DNA of 64,000 nt from an uncultured Eubacteriales bacterium (lineage in GTDB: Bacteria > Bacillota > Clostridia > Oscillospirales > CAG-272): contig UQNQ01000004.1 in the NCBI GenBank assembly GCA_900542425.1, positions 54,242 through 118,241 of the forward strand. Direction: 5' to 3'. The position numbers and the translations under genes were made by a program. The notes below the pieces were generated by a model, which saw nothing but the letters and a program-made list of their open reading frames with translations, made no database searches and was not told where the DNA came from. This document shows, piece after piece, positions 51,084-60,296 of this stretch; the stretch's first letter is position 1, and the number at the start of each line of letters is the position of its first letter.

Positions 51084-52210
51084 AAATATCAATTATATGT
51101 GATGTGCTGGGAGCAGAAAACAACGGTACAACGATTGCGGCGATGAATCTTATCAGAAGTCTCAAGGCAAAGGGACACGATGTAAAAGTGGTATGTCCGG
51201 ATGAGGATAAACGAGGAATAGATGGCTATTATGTGGTCTCTAAATATAATTTCGGTCCTTTGAACAACTATGTTGAGAAAAACGGGGTATCTCTTGCAAA
51301 ACCGGATGAAGAAATTTTAAGAGAGGTCATTACAGGTGCCGATGTTGTGCATATTCTGGTGCCTTTTGCGCTTGGACATGCAGCGGCAGAAATTGCGACT
51401 GAAATGAAAATTCCCGTTACAGCAAGTTTCCATTGCCAAGCGGAAAATTTTACAAACCATATTTTTTTAATGAATTCCGATATTGCCAATCGCGCGGTCT
51501 ACCGTTTTTTCTATAAGCATGTATACCGCATGTGTTCAGCGATTCATTATCCGACAAAATTTATTTGCGACGTATTTGAAAACGAAGTCGGTCCTACGCC
51601 TCACTATATTATTTCCAACGGGGTAAATAAAATGTTTCGGTATCATCCGGTGGAAAAGCCGGAATCGATGAAGGACGAATTTTTTGTTATGTTTACGGGA
51701 CGCTATAGCAGAGAGAAATCACATAAAGTACTGATTGACGCTGTGGCACAATCCAAGTATCGGGATAAAATCCGTCTGATTTTAGCGGGGGCAGGGCCTT
51801 TAGAGGAGAAATTGAGGGAATACGCAAAAGAGAAGCTTACTTTGTTTCCCATATTCAAATTTTATTCAAGGGAAGAGCTGATTCGTGTTTTAAATCAGGC
51901 GGATTTATATGTTCATCCGGCAGAAATTGAAATCGAAGCGATTTCCTGTCTGGAGGCGATGGTACCTGTCATTGCTGATTCTCCGCGCAGTGCTACTCGG
52001 TATTTTGCACTGACAGAGGATAACCTATTTCATTATAATGATTCCGCATCTCTTGCCGAGAAAATTGATTTTTGGATTGAAAATCCGGAAAGAAGAAGAG
52101 CAATGCGCGATCAGTATCTTGGATATTCTGAACAGTTTGATTTTGATGTTTGTATGGATCGGATGGAACATATGCTTTTAACGGCAGCTGAAAAAGGTGC
52201 GCTTGTATAA
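51080..52210 (+). CDS. GT4-family glycosyltransferase
   Basis: A 376-residue GT-B glycosyltransferase. The N-domain has CDVLGAENNGTTIAAMNLIRSLKAKGHDVKVVCPD, and the C-domain FVMFTGRYSREKSHKVLIDAV, LILAGAGPLEEKL and the donor-binding HPAEIEIEAISCLEAM with the E-x7-E motif (EIEAISCLE). The pattern is similar to diacylglycerol glucosyltransferases, so membrane glycolipid or surface glycan synthesis is likely. No strong ribosome site of its own: it appears coupled to the leader peptide. Confidence 0.88.
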   Translation: MKISIICDVLGAENNGTTIAAMNLIRSLKAKGHDVKVVCPDEDKRGIDGYYVVSKYNFGPLNNYVEKNGVSLAKPDEEILREVITGADVVHILVPFALGHAAAEIATEMKIPVTASFHCQAENFTNHIFLMNSDIANRAVYRFFYKHVYRMCSAIHYPTKFICDVFENEVGPTPHYIISNGVNKMFRYHPVEKPESMKDEFFVMFTGRYSREKSHKVLIDAVAQSKYRDKIRLILAGAGPLEEKLREYAKEKLTLFPIFKFYSREELIRVLNQADLYVHPAEIEIEAISCLEAMVPVIADSPRSATRYFALTEDNLFHYNDSASLAEKIDFWIENPERRRAMRDQYLGYSEQFDFDVCMDRMEHMLLTAAEKGALV

Positions 52211-52315
52211 AGATGAAATAACACTTGCGTGCCACTCCCATTTTACGGATGATGCCGGAACAATACCTGAAAGAAAAACAGAAAAAAGCTGTAGTTTGCA
52301 ATTTTCAGAAAAATT

Positions 52316-52351
52316 CAGAGCTGTCCGCGGAATGACCCGCGGACAGCTCTG
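52316..52351 (+). terminator. Terminator-like perfect hairpin after the glycosyltransferase
   Basis: CAGAGCTGTCCGCGG / CCGCGGACAGCTCTG, a 15-base perfect stem with a six-base loop; T tract after it is short (TTTGGTTTG). Confidence 0.65.
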
Positions 52352-52398
52352 TTTGGTTTGAGCAAACGAAAAAATTCAGAAAAATCCGTTCTTTTCTC

Positions 52399-52427
52399 TT
52401 GACTTTATCGTGATAGTGTGATAAAAT
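52399..52427 (+). promoter_or_regulatory. Promoter of the histidine operon
   Basis: TTGACT (52399-52404), 17 bases, TAAAAT (52422-52427). No T-box or attenuator is visible between it and hisZ. Confidence 0.82.
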
Positions 52428-52460
52428 GCTAATATGATTGAAAAATTGGAGCGATTGAAT

Positions 52461-53588
52461 ATGATACTGGATGAAACGGTACTGAAAAGCGAAGAGCAAG
52501 CGGTATTTGAGCTGCGTGCGCTTTACAGAAAATACGGATATGTCCGATATAAGATGAGTAAATTTGAGGAATATGACCTTTATGTCAGAAACAAAGACTT
52601 CCTTGTGGGAGACGGCGTGATTACGTTTACCGACACAGATGGCAAGCTTCTTGCTTTAAAACCTGACGTGACGTTGTCGATTATGAAAAACTCCAAGGAT
52701 ATCCCCGGAATAACGCAAAAGGTTTATTATAATGAGAGCGTTTACCGGATTTCAAAAAATACGCATACCTTTAAGGAAATTGTGCAAACCGGACTTGAAT
52801 GCATAGGGGATATCGACATTTATTCAATGGCCGAAGTGGTCATGCTTGCCGTGAAAAGCCTTGCAGCTGTCAGCAGCGCGTATATCCTCGATCTTTCCCA
52901 TATGGGAATCATTTCCGCGATGGTCGATGCTATTCCGGCATCGGAAGAGGAGAAAGCGCGTATTATCCGTTGTATCGGGGAAAAAAATGTACATGAAATG
53001 CGGGAAATCTGTACCGGATGCGGCGCATCGGATGAACTTACAGAAAAGCTTGCTTTGTTGATTGGCATTTATGGAAAGCCACAGGAAGTATTTCCGAAAT
53101 TACGTACCGTTTGTATGGATTCCGCTTCTGCTTGTGCGCTAAATGAGCTGGAAACCATCGTTGCGTCGCTGGAATCAATTGGCTGCGCACAGGGAGTACG
53201 CATCGATTTTTCCGTTGTAAACGACATGAATTATTACAGCGGCGTTGTATTCCGCGGATTTGTAGACGGTATCCCTGAGGGGATTCTTTCCGGCGGACGA
53301 TATGACAAGCTGATGCGCAAGATGGGGCGGAAGTCCGGAGCAATTGGCTTTGCTGTCTATTTGGATATGCTTGAGAGACTTGACCGGCGGATAGACGAGT
53401 TTGATGTCGATACCGTTTTGCTGTACGATGAGAACACAGATGTGGGAGCGCTTATGAAAGCCGTAACCCGTTTGACCGAGGACGGAAAAAGCGTTCTTGC
53501 TGAAAAAACTATGCCGGAACATATCCGCGCCGGGCAAATTGTGAGATTGGAAATGAAAGGGGGCGGCAGCGTTGAACAGCATGATTAA
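52461..53588 (+). CDS. hisZ: ATP phosphoribosyltransferase regulatory subunit HisZ
   Basis: A 375-residue class II synthetase-like protein: YVRYKMSKFEEYDLY, TDTDGKLLALKPDVTLSI (motif 2-like), VYYNESVYRI, RIDFSVVNDMNYYSGVVFRGF and GILSGGRYDKL. It lacks the aminoacylating function and pairs with short HisG to start histidine synthesis. The frame begins at 52434, which is seven bases after the -10 box; the ATG at 52461 follows GGAG by nine bases and is preferred. It overlaps hisG by 17 bases. Confidence 0.93.
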   Translation: MILDETVLKSEEQAVFELRALYRKYGYVRYKMSKFEEYDLYVRNKDFLVGDGVITFTDTDGKLLALKPDVTLSIMKNSKDIPGITQKVYYNESVYRISKNTHTFKEIVQTGLECIGDIDIYSMAEVVMLAVKSLAAVSSAYILDLSHMGIISAMVDAIPASEEEKARIIRCIGEKNVHEMREICTGCGASDELTEKLALLIGIYGKPQEVFPKLRTVCMDSASACALNELETIVASLESIGCAQGVRIDFSVVNDMNYYSGVVFRGFVDGIPEGILSGGRYDKLMRKMGRKSGAIGFAVYLDMLERLDRRIDEFDVDTVLLYDENTDVGALMKAVTRLTEDGKSVLAEKTMPEHIRAGQIVRLEMKGGGSVEQHD

Positions 53589-54228
53589 CATTGCGCTTCC
53601 CAAAGGCAGGCTTGGCGAGACAGTATATTCGATGTTTGAGCGTGCCGGGTTTGATTGTCCCGCTATACGGGAACCCGGCAGACGCTTGATTTTTGAAAAT
53701 CAGGAAAAGGGACTTCGCTTTTTTTGGGTAAAGCCGTCGGATGTGGCGATTTACGTGGAACGAGGAGCGGCGGATATTGGAGTGGCTGGTAAGGATATTT
53801 TGCTTGAATATTTGCCGGATGTATACGAGCTTCTTGATCTTGGAGTCGGAATATGCCGTATGGCAGTCGCTGCAAAACAAGGTTTCCGAGATGATACGAG
53901 CAGAACGCTGCGGGTTGCGACAAAGTTTGCCAATATTACAAAAGCGTATTATGCGGAGCGATGCCGTGACATTGATATCATTCATTTGAACGGTTCCATT
54001 GAACTTGCGCCGATTCTGGGACTTTCCGATGTTATTGTCGATATTGTGGAAACAGGAAAAACGCTGGCGGAAAATCACTTGGAAACGATTGAAACCGTGG
54101 TTCCCATCAGTGCAAGACTCATTGCCAACAAGGCAGATTTTAAATTTAAATATGAGAAAATCGAGCAAATGGTGCAGGGACTTTCTTCGGTAATTGCGGA
54201 AAATGCTGTGTCATGCGGAAAAGGATAA
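53572..54228 (+). CDS. hisG: ATP phosphoribosyltransferase catalytic subunit (short form)
   Basis: A 218-residue HisG_S enzyme that condenses ATP and PRPP. Motifs INIALPKGRLGETV, FFWVKPSDVAIYVERGAADIGVAGKD and LSDVIVDIVETGKTLAENHL are diagnostic. The C-terminal regulatory domain of long HisG is absent, matching the presence of HisZ. TTG at 53572 lies eight bases after GGGGG, so it is preferred over the ATG at 53581. Confidence 0.95.
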   Translation: MNSMINIALPKGRLGETVYSMFERAGFDCPAIREPGRRLIFENQEKGLRFFWVKPSDVAIYVERGAADIGVAGKDILLEYLPDVYELLDLGVGICRMAVAAKQGFRDDTSRTLRVATKFANITKAYYAERCRDIDIIHLNGSIELAPILGLSDVIVDIVETGKTLAENHLETIETVVPISARLIANKADFKFKYEKIEQMVQGLSSVIAENAVSCGKG

Positions 54229-54237
54229 GGAGAAAAT

Positions 54238-55515
54238 ATGATTCGGATTCTGGATTATAAGGAAGTATCAAAAGAACAGATTTTATCCCGCGCGGTTCCT
54301 GCGGTAGATGTTACCGGGATTGTTACAGATATTATTTCGCAGGTTCGTACCCGCAGGGACGCGGCACTCAGGGAATACTCAGAACGTTTCGATAAAGTGA
54401 AGCTGTCATCGTTTGAGGTGACGGCGGAGGAAATGCTTGAGGCGGAATCCTCGGTGGATCCGGAATTCATCCGGATTTTAAGTGAAGCTGCGGAAAATAT
54501 CCGCGCATTTCATCGCAGACAGGTGCGGGATGGTTTCCTTATAAATGAAAAAAACGGCGTTATCATGGGACAAAAGGTGATTCCGATTGAGAAAGTAGGG
54601 CTTTATGTTCCCGGAGGTACGGCGGCATATCCTTCTACCGTTCTTATGGACAGCATTCCCGCAAAAATTGCCGGATGCCCGGAACTGATTATGGTAACAC
54701 CGCCCGGAAAAGACGGAAAGGTAAACGCTGCGATTCTTGCGGCGGCACGAATCGCGGGAGTTGACCGGATTTTCAAACTTGGCGGTGCGCAAGCGGTAGC
54801 GGCGCTTGCTTACGGAACGGAAAGCGTTCCGTCTGTTGACAAAATTGTAGGTCCGGGAAATGCGTTTGTTGCGGAGGCGAAACGTCAGGTATTCGGGAAG
54901 GTGGCAATTGATATGATTGCCGGTCCGTCTGAAATCCTCATTGTCGCTGACGGAACATGTGAGCCTGCTATCGTCGCGGCAGACATGCTTTCGCAGGCAG
55001 AACATGACAGGCTTGCATCCGCTGTTTTGGTGACGGACAGCCGTGCGCTTGCTGCGGTGGTTTCAGATGAACTTGAGCGGCAGCTGGCAGTCCTTCCGCG
55101 CAAAGAAATTGCAAGAGAATCCATTGATCAAAACGGAAAAATTATCATAACGGAAACCATTTGTGAGGCTATCGGCATTGCGAATGAAATTGCACCGGAG
55201 CATTTAGAGCTTTGCCTGGATCATCCTTTTGACTATCTGGATCAGATCCGCAATGCCGGTTCCATCTTCATGGGAAAGAACTGCCCTGAAGCGCTCGGGG
55301 ATTATTTGGCAGGACCGAATCATACGCTGCCGACGAGCGGAACTGCGCGGTTTTCCAGTCCGCTTTCCGTTGATGATTTTGTAAAAAAATCACAGTACAC
55401 GTATTTTACGCGGGAAGCGCTTGCCGGTGTGGCAGAGGACATTGCATACTTTGCAGAGAAAGAAGGATTGTCCGGACACGCAAGAAGCGCTATGTCCCGA
55501 TTCCGTAAGCCTTAA
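54238..55515 (+). CDS. hisD: Histidinol dehydrogenase
   Basis: A 425-residue zinc enzyme catalysing the last two oxidations to histidine. DRIFKLGGAQAVAALAYGTE, IVGPGNAFVAEAKRQVFGKVAIDMIAGPSEI, SQAEHDRLASAV and APEHLEL with GPNHTLPTSGTARF contain the Zn ligands and catalytic His residues. GGAGAAAAT precedes the ATG, nine bases after hisG. Confidence 0.97.
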   Translation: MIRILDYKEVSKEQILSRAVPAVDVTGIVTDIISQVRTRRDAALREYSERFDKVKLSSFEVTAEEMLEAESSVDPEFIRILSEAAENIRAFHRRQVRDGFLINEKNGVIMGQKVIPIEKVGLYVPGGTAAYPSTVLMDSIPAKIAGCPELIMVTPPGKDGKVNAAILAAARIAGVDRIFKLGGAQAVAALAYGTESVPSVDKIVGPGNAFVAEAKRQVFGKVAIDMIAGPSEILIVADGTCEPAIVAADMLSQAEHDRLASAVLVTDSRALAAVVSDELERQLAVLPRKEIARESIDQNGKIIITETICEAIGIANEIAPEHLELCLDHPFDYLDQIRNAGSIFMGKNCPEALGDYLAGPNHTLPTSGTARFSSPLSVDDFVKKSQYTYFTREALAGVAEDIAYFAEKEGLSGHARSAMSRFRKP

Positions 55516-55539
55516 CAAAAATAGGAAAGTGTCGATGAT

Positions 55540-56628
55540 ATGAGCAGATTTTTTAGCAGTAAATATCAAAATTTAAAGGCATATACGCCCGGTGAACAAC
55601 CGCGCGGAATGCGGTATATCAAGCTAAATACCAATGAATCGCCGTATCCGCCGTCGGAGAGCGTTCGGGCGGCAGTCGCGGAAGAAAGCGGTCGACTTGC
55701 CCTCTATTCCGATCCGGAATGCACGGATCTAATAGCGACAGCCGCTGCCCGTTTTGGTGTAGAACCGGACGAAATCCTGATGTCCAATGGCTCAGATGAA
55801 ATCCTGAATTTTGCTTTTATGGCATTTTCTGATGCGGCGCATCCCGTGGTATTTCCGGATATCACCTATGGGTTTTATCCGGTTTTTGCGCAGCTTTCCG
55901 GAATTCCGTATGAGACAATTCCTCTAATGCCTGATTTTTCGATCCGGATATCCGATTATATGGGAATCGGGAGAAATATTGTGATTGCCAATCCCAATGC
56001 ACCGACCGGACTTGCCCTTCCGGTTTCCGATATTGAAAAGATTGTTTCCTCAAATCCTGGGAATGTCGTGGTGATTGATGAAGCGTATGTAGATTTCGGA
56101 GCGGAAAGCACGGTACCGCTTATCCGGAAGTATCCGAATTTGCTGGTAACGGGAACTTTCTCCAAGTCCCGCAGTATGGCGGGTGCAAGGCTTGGATTCG
56201 GTATAGGAGACCGCGCGCTTATTCGGGATTTGAAAACTATGCAGTATTCGACCAATCCGTATAACGTCAATCGTATGACGGCGGCGGCAGGGAAAGCGGC
56301 TTTGCTTGATGACGGATATTATATGGAGAATTGCCGGAAAATTGAGCGTACCCGTGAAAAAACCAAACAGGAGCTGGAGTCTTTAGGGTTTCATGTGACA
56401 AATTCCAAAGCCAATTTTCTGTTTGCCGGCTCTGACCGGATCGGCGGAGAAGAACTGTACCTTGAACTGAAACAGCGTGGTATTCTTGTCCGTCACTTTG
56501 ATGGGGAACGGATCCGGAACTATAACCGCATCACAATTGGAACACCGGAGCAAATGGCTGCGTTTCTTGCTGCGGTAAAAGAAATTTTAGCTGAAAGAAA
56601 AGCGGAGGTTTATGATGAGACAAAGTGA
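55540..56628 (+). CDS. hisC: Histidinol-phosphate aminotransferase
   Basis: A 362-residue PLP enzyme of fold type I: KLNTNESPYPPS, SNGSDEILNFAF, NPNAPTGLALP, VVIDEAYVDF and TFSKSRSMAGARLGFG with the PLP Lys. It transfers an amino group to imidazole acetol phosphate. Overlaps the next gene, hisB, by 14 bases. Confidence 0.95.
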   Translation: MSRFFSSKYQNLKAYTPGEQPRGMRYIKLNTNESPYPPSESVRAAVAEESGRLALYSDPECTDLIATAAARFGVEPDEILMSNGSDEILNFAFMAFSDAAHPVVFPDITYGFYPVFAQLSGIPYETIPLMPDFSIRISDYMGIGRNIVIANPNAPTGLALPVSDIEKIVSSNPGNVVVIDEAYVDFGAESTVPLIRKYPNLLVTGTFSKSRSMAGARLGFGIGDRALIRDLKTMQYSTNPYNVNRMTAAAGKAALLDDGYYMENCRKIERTREKTKQELESLGFHVTNSKANFLFAGSDRIGGEELYLELKQRGILVRHFDGERIRNYNRITIGTPEQMAAFLAAVKEILAERKAEVYDETK

Positions 56629-57205
56629 GATACTGCGTAAAACGGGAGAGACCGATATCACGCTCCGGCTTTGCCTTGACGGTAAGGGAACGTCTGATAT
56701 CGAAACCGGATGCGGTTTTCTGAATCATATGCTCACCTTGTTTGCAAAGCATGGCAGATTTGATCTTTGGATTCGCTGCAAGGGGGATACCGATGTGGAT
56801 TTTCACCACACAACTGAGGATATCGGAATCTGTCTCGGAGACGCCTTTCGGGAAGCGCTTGGCGATATGCGAGGGGTTACGCGTTACGGACACTGTATTT
56901 TGCCGATGGATGAAGCGCTTATTATGACTGCTGCCGATCTTTCCGGAAGAGGAAAGCTTGTTTGGCGAATGAAGATTCCGACGGAAAAGGTTGGCGTCTT
57001 TGATACAGAGCTTGCGGAGGAGTTTTTTGAGGCATTTATCCGGCATGCTGGGATCACGCTGCATGTAAGACAGCTTGCGGGAAGAAATTCTCACCATATT
57101 CTTGAGGGTGCTTTTAAAAGTACAGCACGTACCTTACGTGCGGCGGTACGCATAGATCCGGATATAGAGGGGGAAATTCCTTCGACCAAAGGGCTTCTTA
57201 TCTGA
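56615..57205 (+). CDS. hisB: Imidazoleglycerol-phosphate dehydratase
   Basis: A 196-residue monofunctional HisB: ETGCGFLNHMLTLFAKH, DVDFHHTTEDIGICLG and GRNSHHILEGAFKSTARTLR hold the two HHxxE manganese sites. No histidinol-phosphatase domain, matching a separate hisK. Start ATG 56615 sits six bases after CGGAGG; 56612 is too close. Confidence 0.96.
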   Translation: MRQSEILRKTGETDITLRLCLDGKGTSDIETGCGFLNHMLTLFAKHGRFDLWIRCKGDTDVDFHHTTEDIGICLGDAFREALGDMRGVTRYGHCILPMDEALIMTAADLSGRGKLVWRMKIPTEKVGVFDTELAEEFFEAFIRHAGITLHVRQLAGRNSHHILEGAFKSTARTLRAAVRIDPDIEGEIPSTKGLLI

Positions 57206-57246
57206 CTTGAACAAATCAAGCCGCGGAAAGCGGCGAAGGAGTATAT

Positions 57247-57873
57247 ATGATTGCTGTCGTTGATTATGGGGTTGGAAATTTATTTTCGCTTTCCTCCTCG
57301 CTCGCCGCAGTCGGTTCAGATGCCACCTCTGCCGTCATTGTAACGGGAGAAGCGGATGTCATCCGTGCGGCGGATAAAATCATTCTGCCGGGTGTCGGCG
57401 CTTTTGCGGATGCTGCAAAAAAACTGCGCACGAGCGGTCTTGACCGCGTTGTGTGTGAGGAAGCAAAAAAGGGAAAATATCTGCTCGGAATTTGTCTTGG
57501 AATGCAACTACTTTTTGAGAAAAGCTATGAATTTGGAGAACATACGGGGCTTTCCTTGATTTCGGGCTCTGTTCGTCCGATTGCGGAGGTGATTCCCGCG
57601 GAACTGAAAATCCCTCATATCGGGTGGAATGCACTCCGCTTTCATGGAGAACGCCGTCATCCTTTGTTTCAATATATCGGAAACGGGGATTTTGTTTATT
57701 TTGTTCATTCCTATTATGCCACGGATTGCGAGGACGCTGTCATAGCGACAGCGGAATATGGCGTACCGCTTACGGCGGCAGTTGCCAAGGACAATATACT
57801 GGGATGTCAATTTCATCCCGAAAAAAGCGGAAATGTCGGTCTTTCCATTTTACGTGCATTCTGTGAACTTTAA
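57247..57873 (+). CDS. hisH: Imidazole glycerol phosphate synthase glutaminase subunit
   Basis: A 208-residue class I glutamine amidotransferase: VVDYGVGNLFSL, LPGVGAFADA, catalytic Cys in LLGICLGMQLLFE, FVHSYYA and CQFHPEKSG with His-Glu of the triad. Supplies ammonia to HisF. The 171 bases between it and hisA hold a TTCGGGATTCCCGAA palindrome (57984-57998) and no supported gene. Confidence 0.96.
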   Translation: MIAVVDYGVGNLFSLSSSLAAVGSDATSAVIVTGEADVIRAADKIILPGVGAFADAAKKLRTSGLDRVVCEEAKKGKYLLGICLGMQLLFEKSYEFGEHTGLSLISGSVRPIAEVIPAELKIPHIGWNALRFHGERRHPLFQYIGNGDFVYFVHSYYATDCEDAVIATAEYGVPLTAAVAKDNILGCQFHPEKSGNVGLSILRAFCEL

Positions 57874-58044
57874 ATAGGAATCCCATCAAAACGGTATGGT
57901 ATCCAAACAGAGAAAACAATTTATCATATGGAGATAAATTTGTGCAGAAATGCAAAGGAAAAATGCTTTTCTGATGAAATATATTCGGGATTCCCGAAAA
58001 AGAAATGATAGAAACAGCCGCGGATTTGCGGCATGGAGAAGTTT

Positions 58045-58764
58045 ATGAATCTATTTCCCGCTATTGATCTTTACGGCGGCAAAGCCGTCCGTTTGTATAA
58101 AGGCAATTATGATGAAATGACGGTTTATGATACCGATCCCGTTGCCGTTGCTGGGCGGATGGCGGCGTGCGGCGCGAAGTACATCCATCTTGTGGATCTT
58201 GAGGGGGCGCGTTATGGCGGAACACCAAATCTTGAGATCATTCGAGAGATTGTGAAAAAAACGGCGCTTTTCGCCGAAGTGGGCGGCGGTATCCGTGATT
58301 TTTCCGCCATGGAAGCATATTTTTCTGCCGGTGTTTCCCGCGTCATTTTAGGAACGGCGGCGGTAACGGATGACGGCTTTGTTTTGCAGGCAGTGGAGCG
58401 GTACGGTGCGGAACATGTTGCTGTTGGTGTTGATATCCGTGACGGATATGTGGCGATTCGGGGATGGACGGAAAATTCTGCCTTGCATTATACTGAATTT
58501 TTACAGCGCCTGCTCCGTGACGGCATCCGGACCATTATATGCACCGATATTTCCCGCGACGGAGCCATGAAAGGAACGAATTTGACGCTTTACCGTGAGC
58601 TTTTGGACACCTATCCGCAGCTTCATGTGATTGCGTCGGGCGGGGTATCCTCTCTGGTGGATGTGCGCGCGCTTGCCGATATGGGACTTTTTGGTGCTAT
58701 TATCGGAAAAGCGTATTATACCGGTGCTGTCAATCTAGAAGAGGCGTTGGAGGTGGCATCATGA
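58045..58764 (+). CDS. hisA: ProFAR isomerase
   Basis: A 239-residue TIM barrel: LFPAIDLYGGKAVRLYKG with the catalytic Asp, YIHLVDLEGA, AEVGGGIRDF, VGVDIRDGYVAIRGW, ICTDISRDGAMKGTN and IASGGVSSL (phosphate sites). ATG 58045 follows GGAGAA; the frame is open from 58033. Confidence 0.96.
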   Translation: MNLFPAIDLYGGKAVRLYKGNYDEMTVYDTDPVAVAGRMAACGAKYIHLVDLEGARYGGTPNLEIIREIVKKTALFAEVGGGIRDFSAMEAYFSAGVSRVILGTAAVTDDGFVLQAVERYGAEHVAVGVDIRDGYVAIRGWTENSALHYTEFLQRLLRDGIRTIICTDISRDGAMKGTNLTLYRELLDTYPQLHVIASGGVSSLVDVRALADMGLFGAIIGKAYYTGAVNLEEALEVAS

Positions 58765-59522
58765 TAACAAAGCGGATTATTCCATGCCTTGACGTAAAGG
58801 ACGGGCGTGTTGTCAAAGGCGTGAATTTTTTAGGACTTGCAGATGTATCTTCGCCGGTAAAGCTTGCAAAGTTTTACAGTGAATCCGGTGCGGATGAGTT
58901 GGTATTTTACGACATTACCGCATCCGCAGAAGGACGTGCTCTTTTTACGGATATCCTTTGTGAGGTTGCACGTACGATTTTTATCCCGCTTACAGTTGGC
59001 GGAGGAATTCATTGTGTGGAAGATTTCGACCGTGTTTTGAAATGCGGCGCAGATAAGGTCAGCGTCAATTCCGGTGCTATCCGAAATCCTTCTTTGATTG
59101 ATGAAGCAGCGAAAAAATACGGGAGTCAATGTGTTGTGATTTCTGCTGATGTCAAGCGTGTGGACGGTGTGTTCCGTGTTTTTGCCAAAGGCGGCAGGGA
59201 AAATACAAATCTTGAGGCAGTCTCATGGATTCGGGAATGTGTGGAACGCGGCGCAGGAGAGGTTGTGCTCAATTCCATCGATACGGATGGGGTGAAAGGT
59301 GGTTTTGATCTCGAAATGTTGGATGCTGTTTCCCGTGCAGTTGACGTTCCGGTTATCGCATCGGGCGGTGCTGGCTGCATTGAGGATTTTATCACATTGT
59401 TTCAAACGCTGCCACGTGTGGACGCCGGACTTGCTGCCTCCATTTTTCATTTCGGTGAGGTTGAGATCGGAAAATTAAAATGGGCTTTGGAAAAAAGAGG
59501 AATTTGTGTCAGAAGAATCTAA
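58761..59522 (+). CDS. hisF: Imidazole glycerol phosphate synthase cyclase subunit
   Basis: A 253-residue TIM barrel: RIIPCLDVKDGRVVKGVNF, ITASAEGR, LTVGGGIHCVEDF, GADKVSVNSGAIRNP, NSIDTDGVKGGFDLEML and IASGGAGCIEDF. Acts with HisH. ATGA overlap with hisA. Confidence 0.97.
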   Translation: MITKRIIPCLDVKDGRVVKGVNFLGLADVSSPVKLAKFYSESGADELVFYDITASAEGRALFTDILCEVARTIFIPLTVGGGIHCVEDFDRVLKCGADKVSVNSGAIRNPSLIDEAAKKYGSQCVVISADVKRVDGVFRVFAKGGRENTNLEAVSWIRECVERGAGEVVLNSIDTDGVKGGFDLEMLDAVSRAVDVPVIASGGAGCIEDFITLFQTLPRVDAGLAASIFHFGEVEIGKLKWALEKRGICVRRI

Positions 59523-59645
59523 CGCATTTTTCCTGCGGATCCGTTTTGATAAGACTTTAAACTGGATTTATTTTTATGTTTTTAGACGAAATTTCTGTAT
59601 TTATAAATGAAAAACAGAGGCGATACTGCCGTCGGAGGAGATTGT

Positions 59646-60296
59646 ATGCTGGATATTGAAGAATTGAAATTTGATGAGAAAGGTCTGATTCCTGCTGTTG
59701 TTGTCGATGCTTACAGCAAAAAGGTACTGACACTTGCCTATATGAACAAAGAAAGCCTTGCGCTTTCCATGGAAAAAGGACTTACCTGTTTTTGGAGCCG
59801 CTCTCGGAATGAACTTTGGATAAAGGGTGAAACCAGTGGAAATTATCAGCATATTGTCAGTATTACTGCAGATTGCGACCGTGATGCGCTGACGATACTC
59901 GTGGAAAAAGATGGCCCCGCTTGTCATACCGGTTCGGATTCCTGTTTCGGAGAACCGATATACAAGAGCGAGGAAAGACATGAGTTTTCATTGGATATGC
60001 TGATGGATTTGATAGCGGATCGGAAAATTCATAAACAGGAAGGTTCTTATACAACATATCTGTTTGAAAAAGGTCTTGATAAAATCCTCAAAAAAGTCGG
60101 AGAAGAATCGACAGAAGTAATCATTGCCGGTAAAGCGGAAGACAAAAAAGAAACCGTCTATGAAATTGCCGATTTGTGCTATCATGTTATGGTGTTGATG
60201 ATCGAAATGGGAATTTCGCTGGAAGATATTTACCGTGAACTGGCTTCCCGTCATGTCATTGATCATAAAGTCAAGCAAGAGAAGATGACGCAATGA
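59646..60296 (+). CDS. hisIE: Bifunctional PRA-CH/PRA-PH
   Basis: A 216-residue fusion. HisI part (1-115): VLTLAYMNKESL, TCFWSRSRNELWIKGETSGN, DCDRDALTILVEKDGPACHTG with Zn and Mg ligands. HisE part (120-216): SYTTYLFEKGLDKILKKVGEESTEVIIAGK and EIADLCYHVMVLM. GGAGGAG precedes the ATG at 59646; the longer frame from 59607 is not needed. Overlaps hisK by four bases. Confidence 0.96.
   Translation: MLDIEELKFDEKGLIPAVVVDAYSKKVLTLAYMNKESLALSMEKGLTCFWSRSRNELWIKGETSGNYQHIVSITADCDRDALTILVEKDGPACHTGSDSCFGEPIYKSEERHEFSLDMLMDLIADRKIHKQEGSYTTYLFEKGLDKILKKVGEESTEVIIAGKAEDKKETVYEIADLCYHVMVLMIEMGISLEDIYRELASRHVIDHKVKQEKMTQ

Noticed and set aside
53509..54168. 219-codon minus-strand frame across hisZ-hisG
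   Set aside because: Shadow of well-identified his genes.
57929..58012. Short frame between hisH and hisA starting at an ATG
   Set aside because: 27 codons, no ribosome site; the region is better seen as untranslated spacer with a small palindrome.
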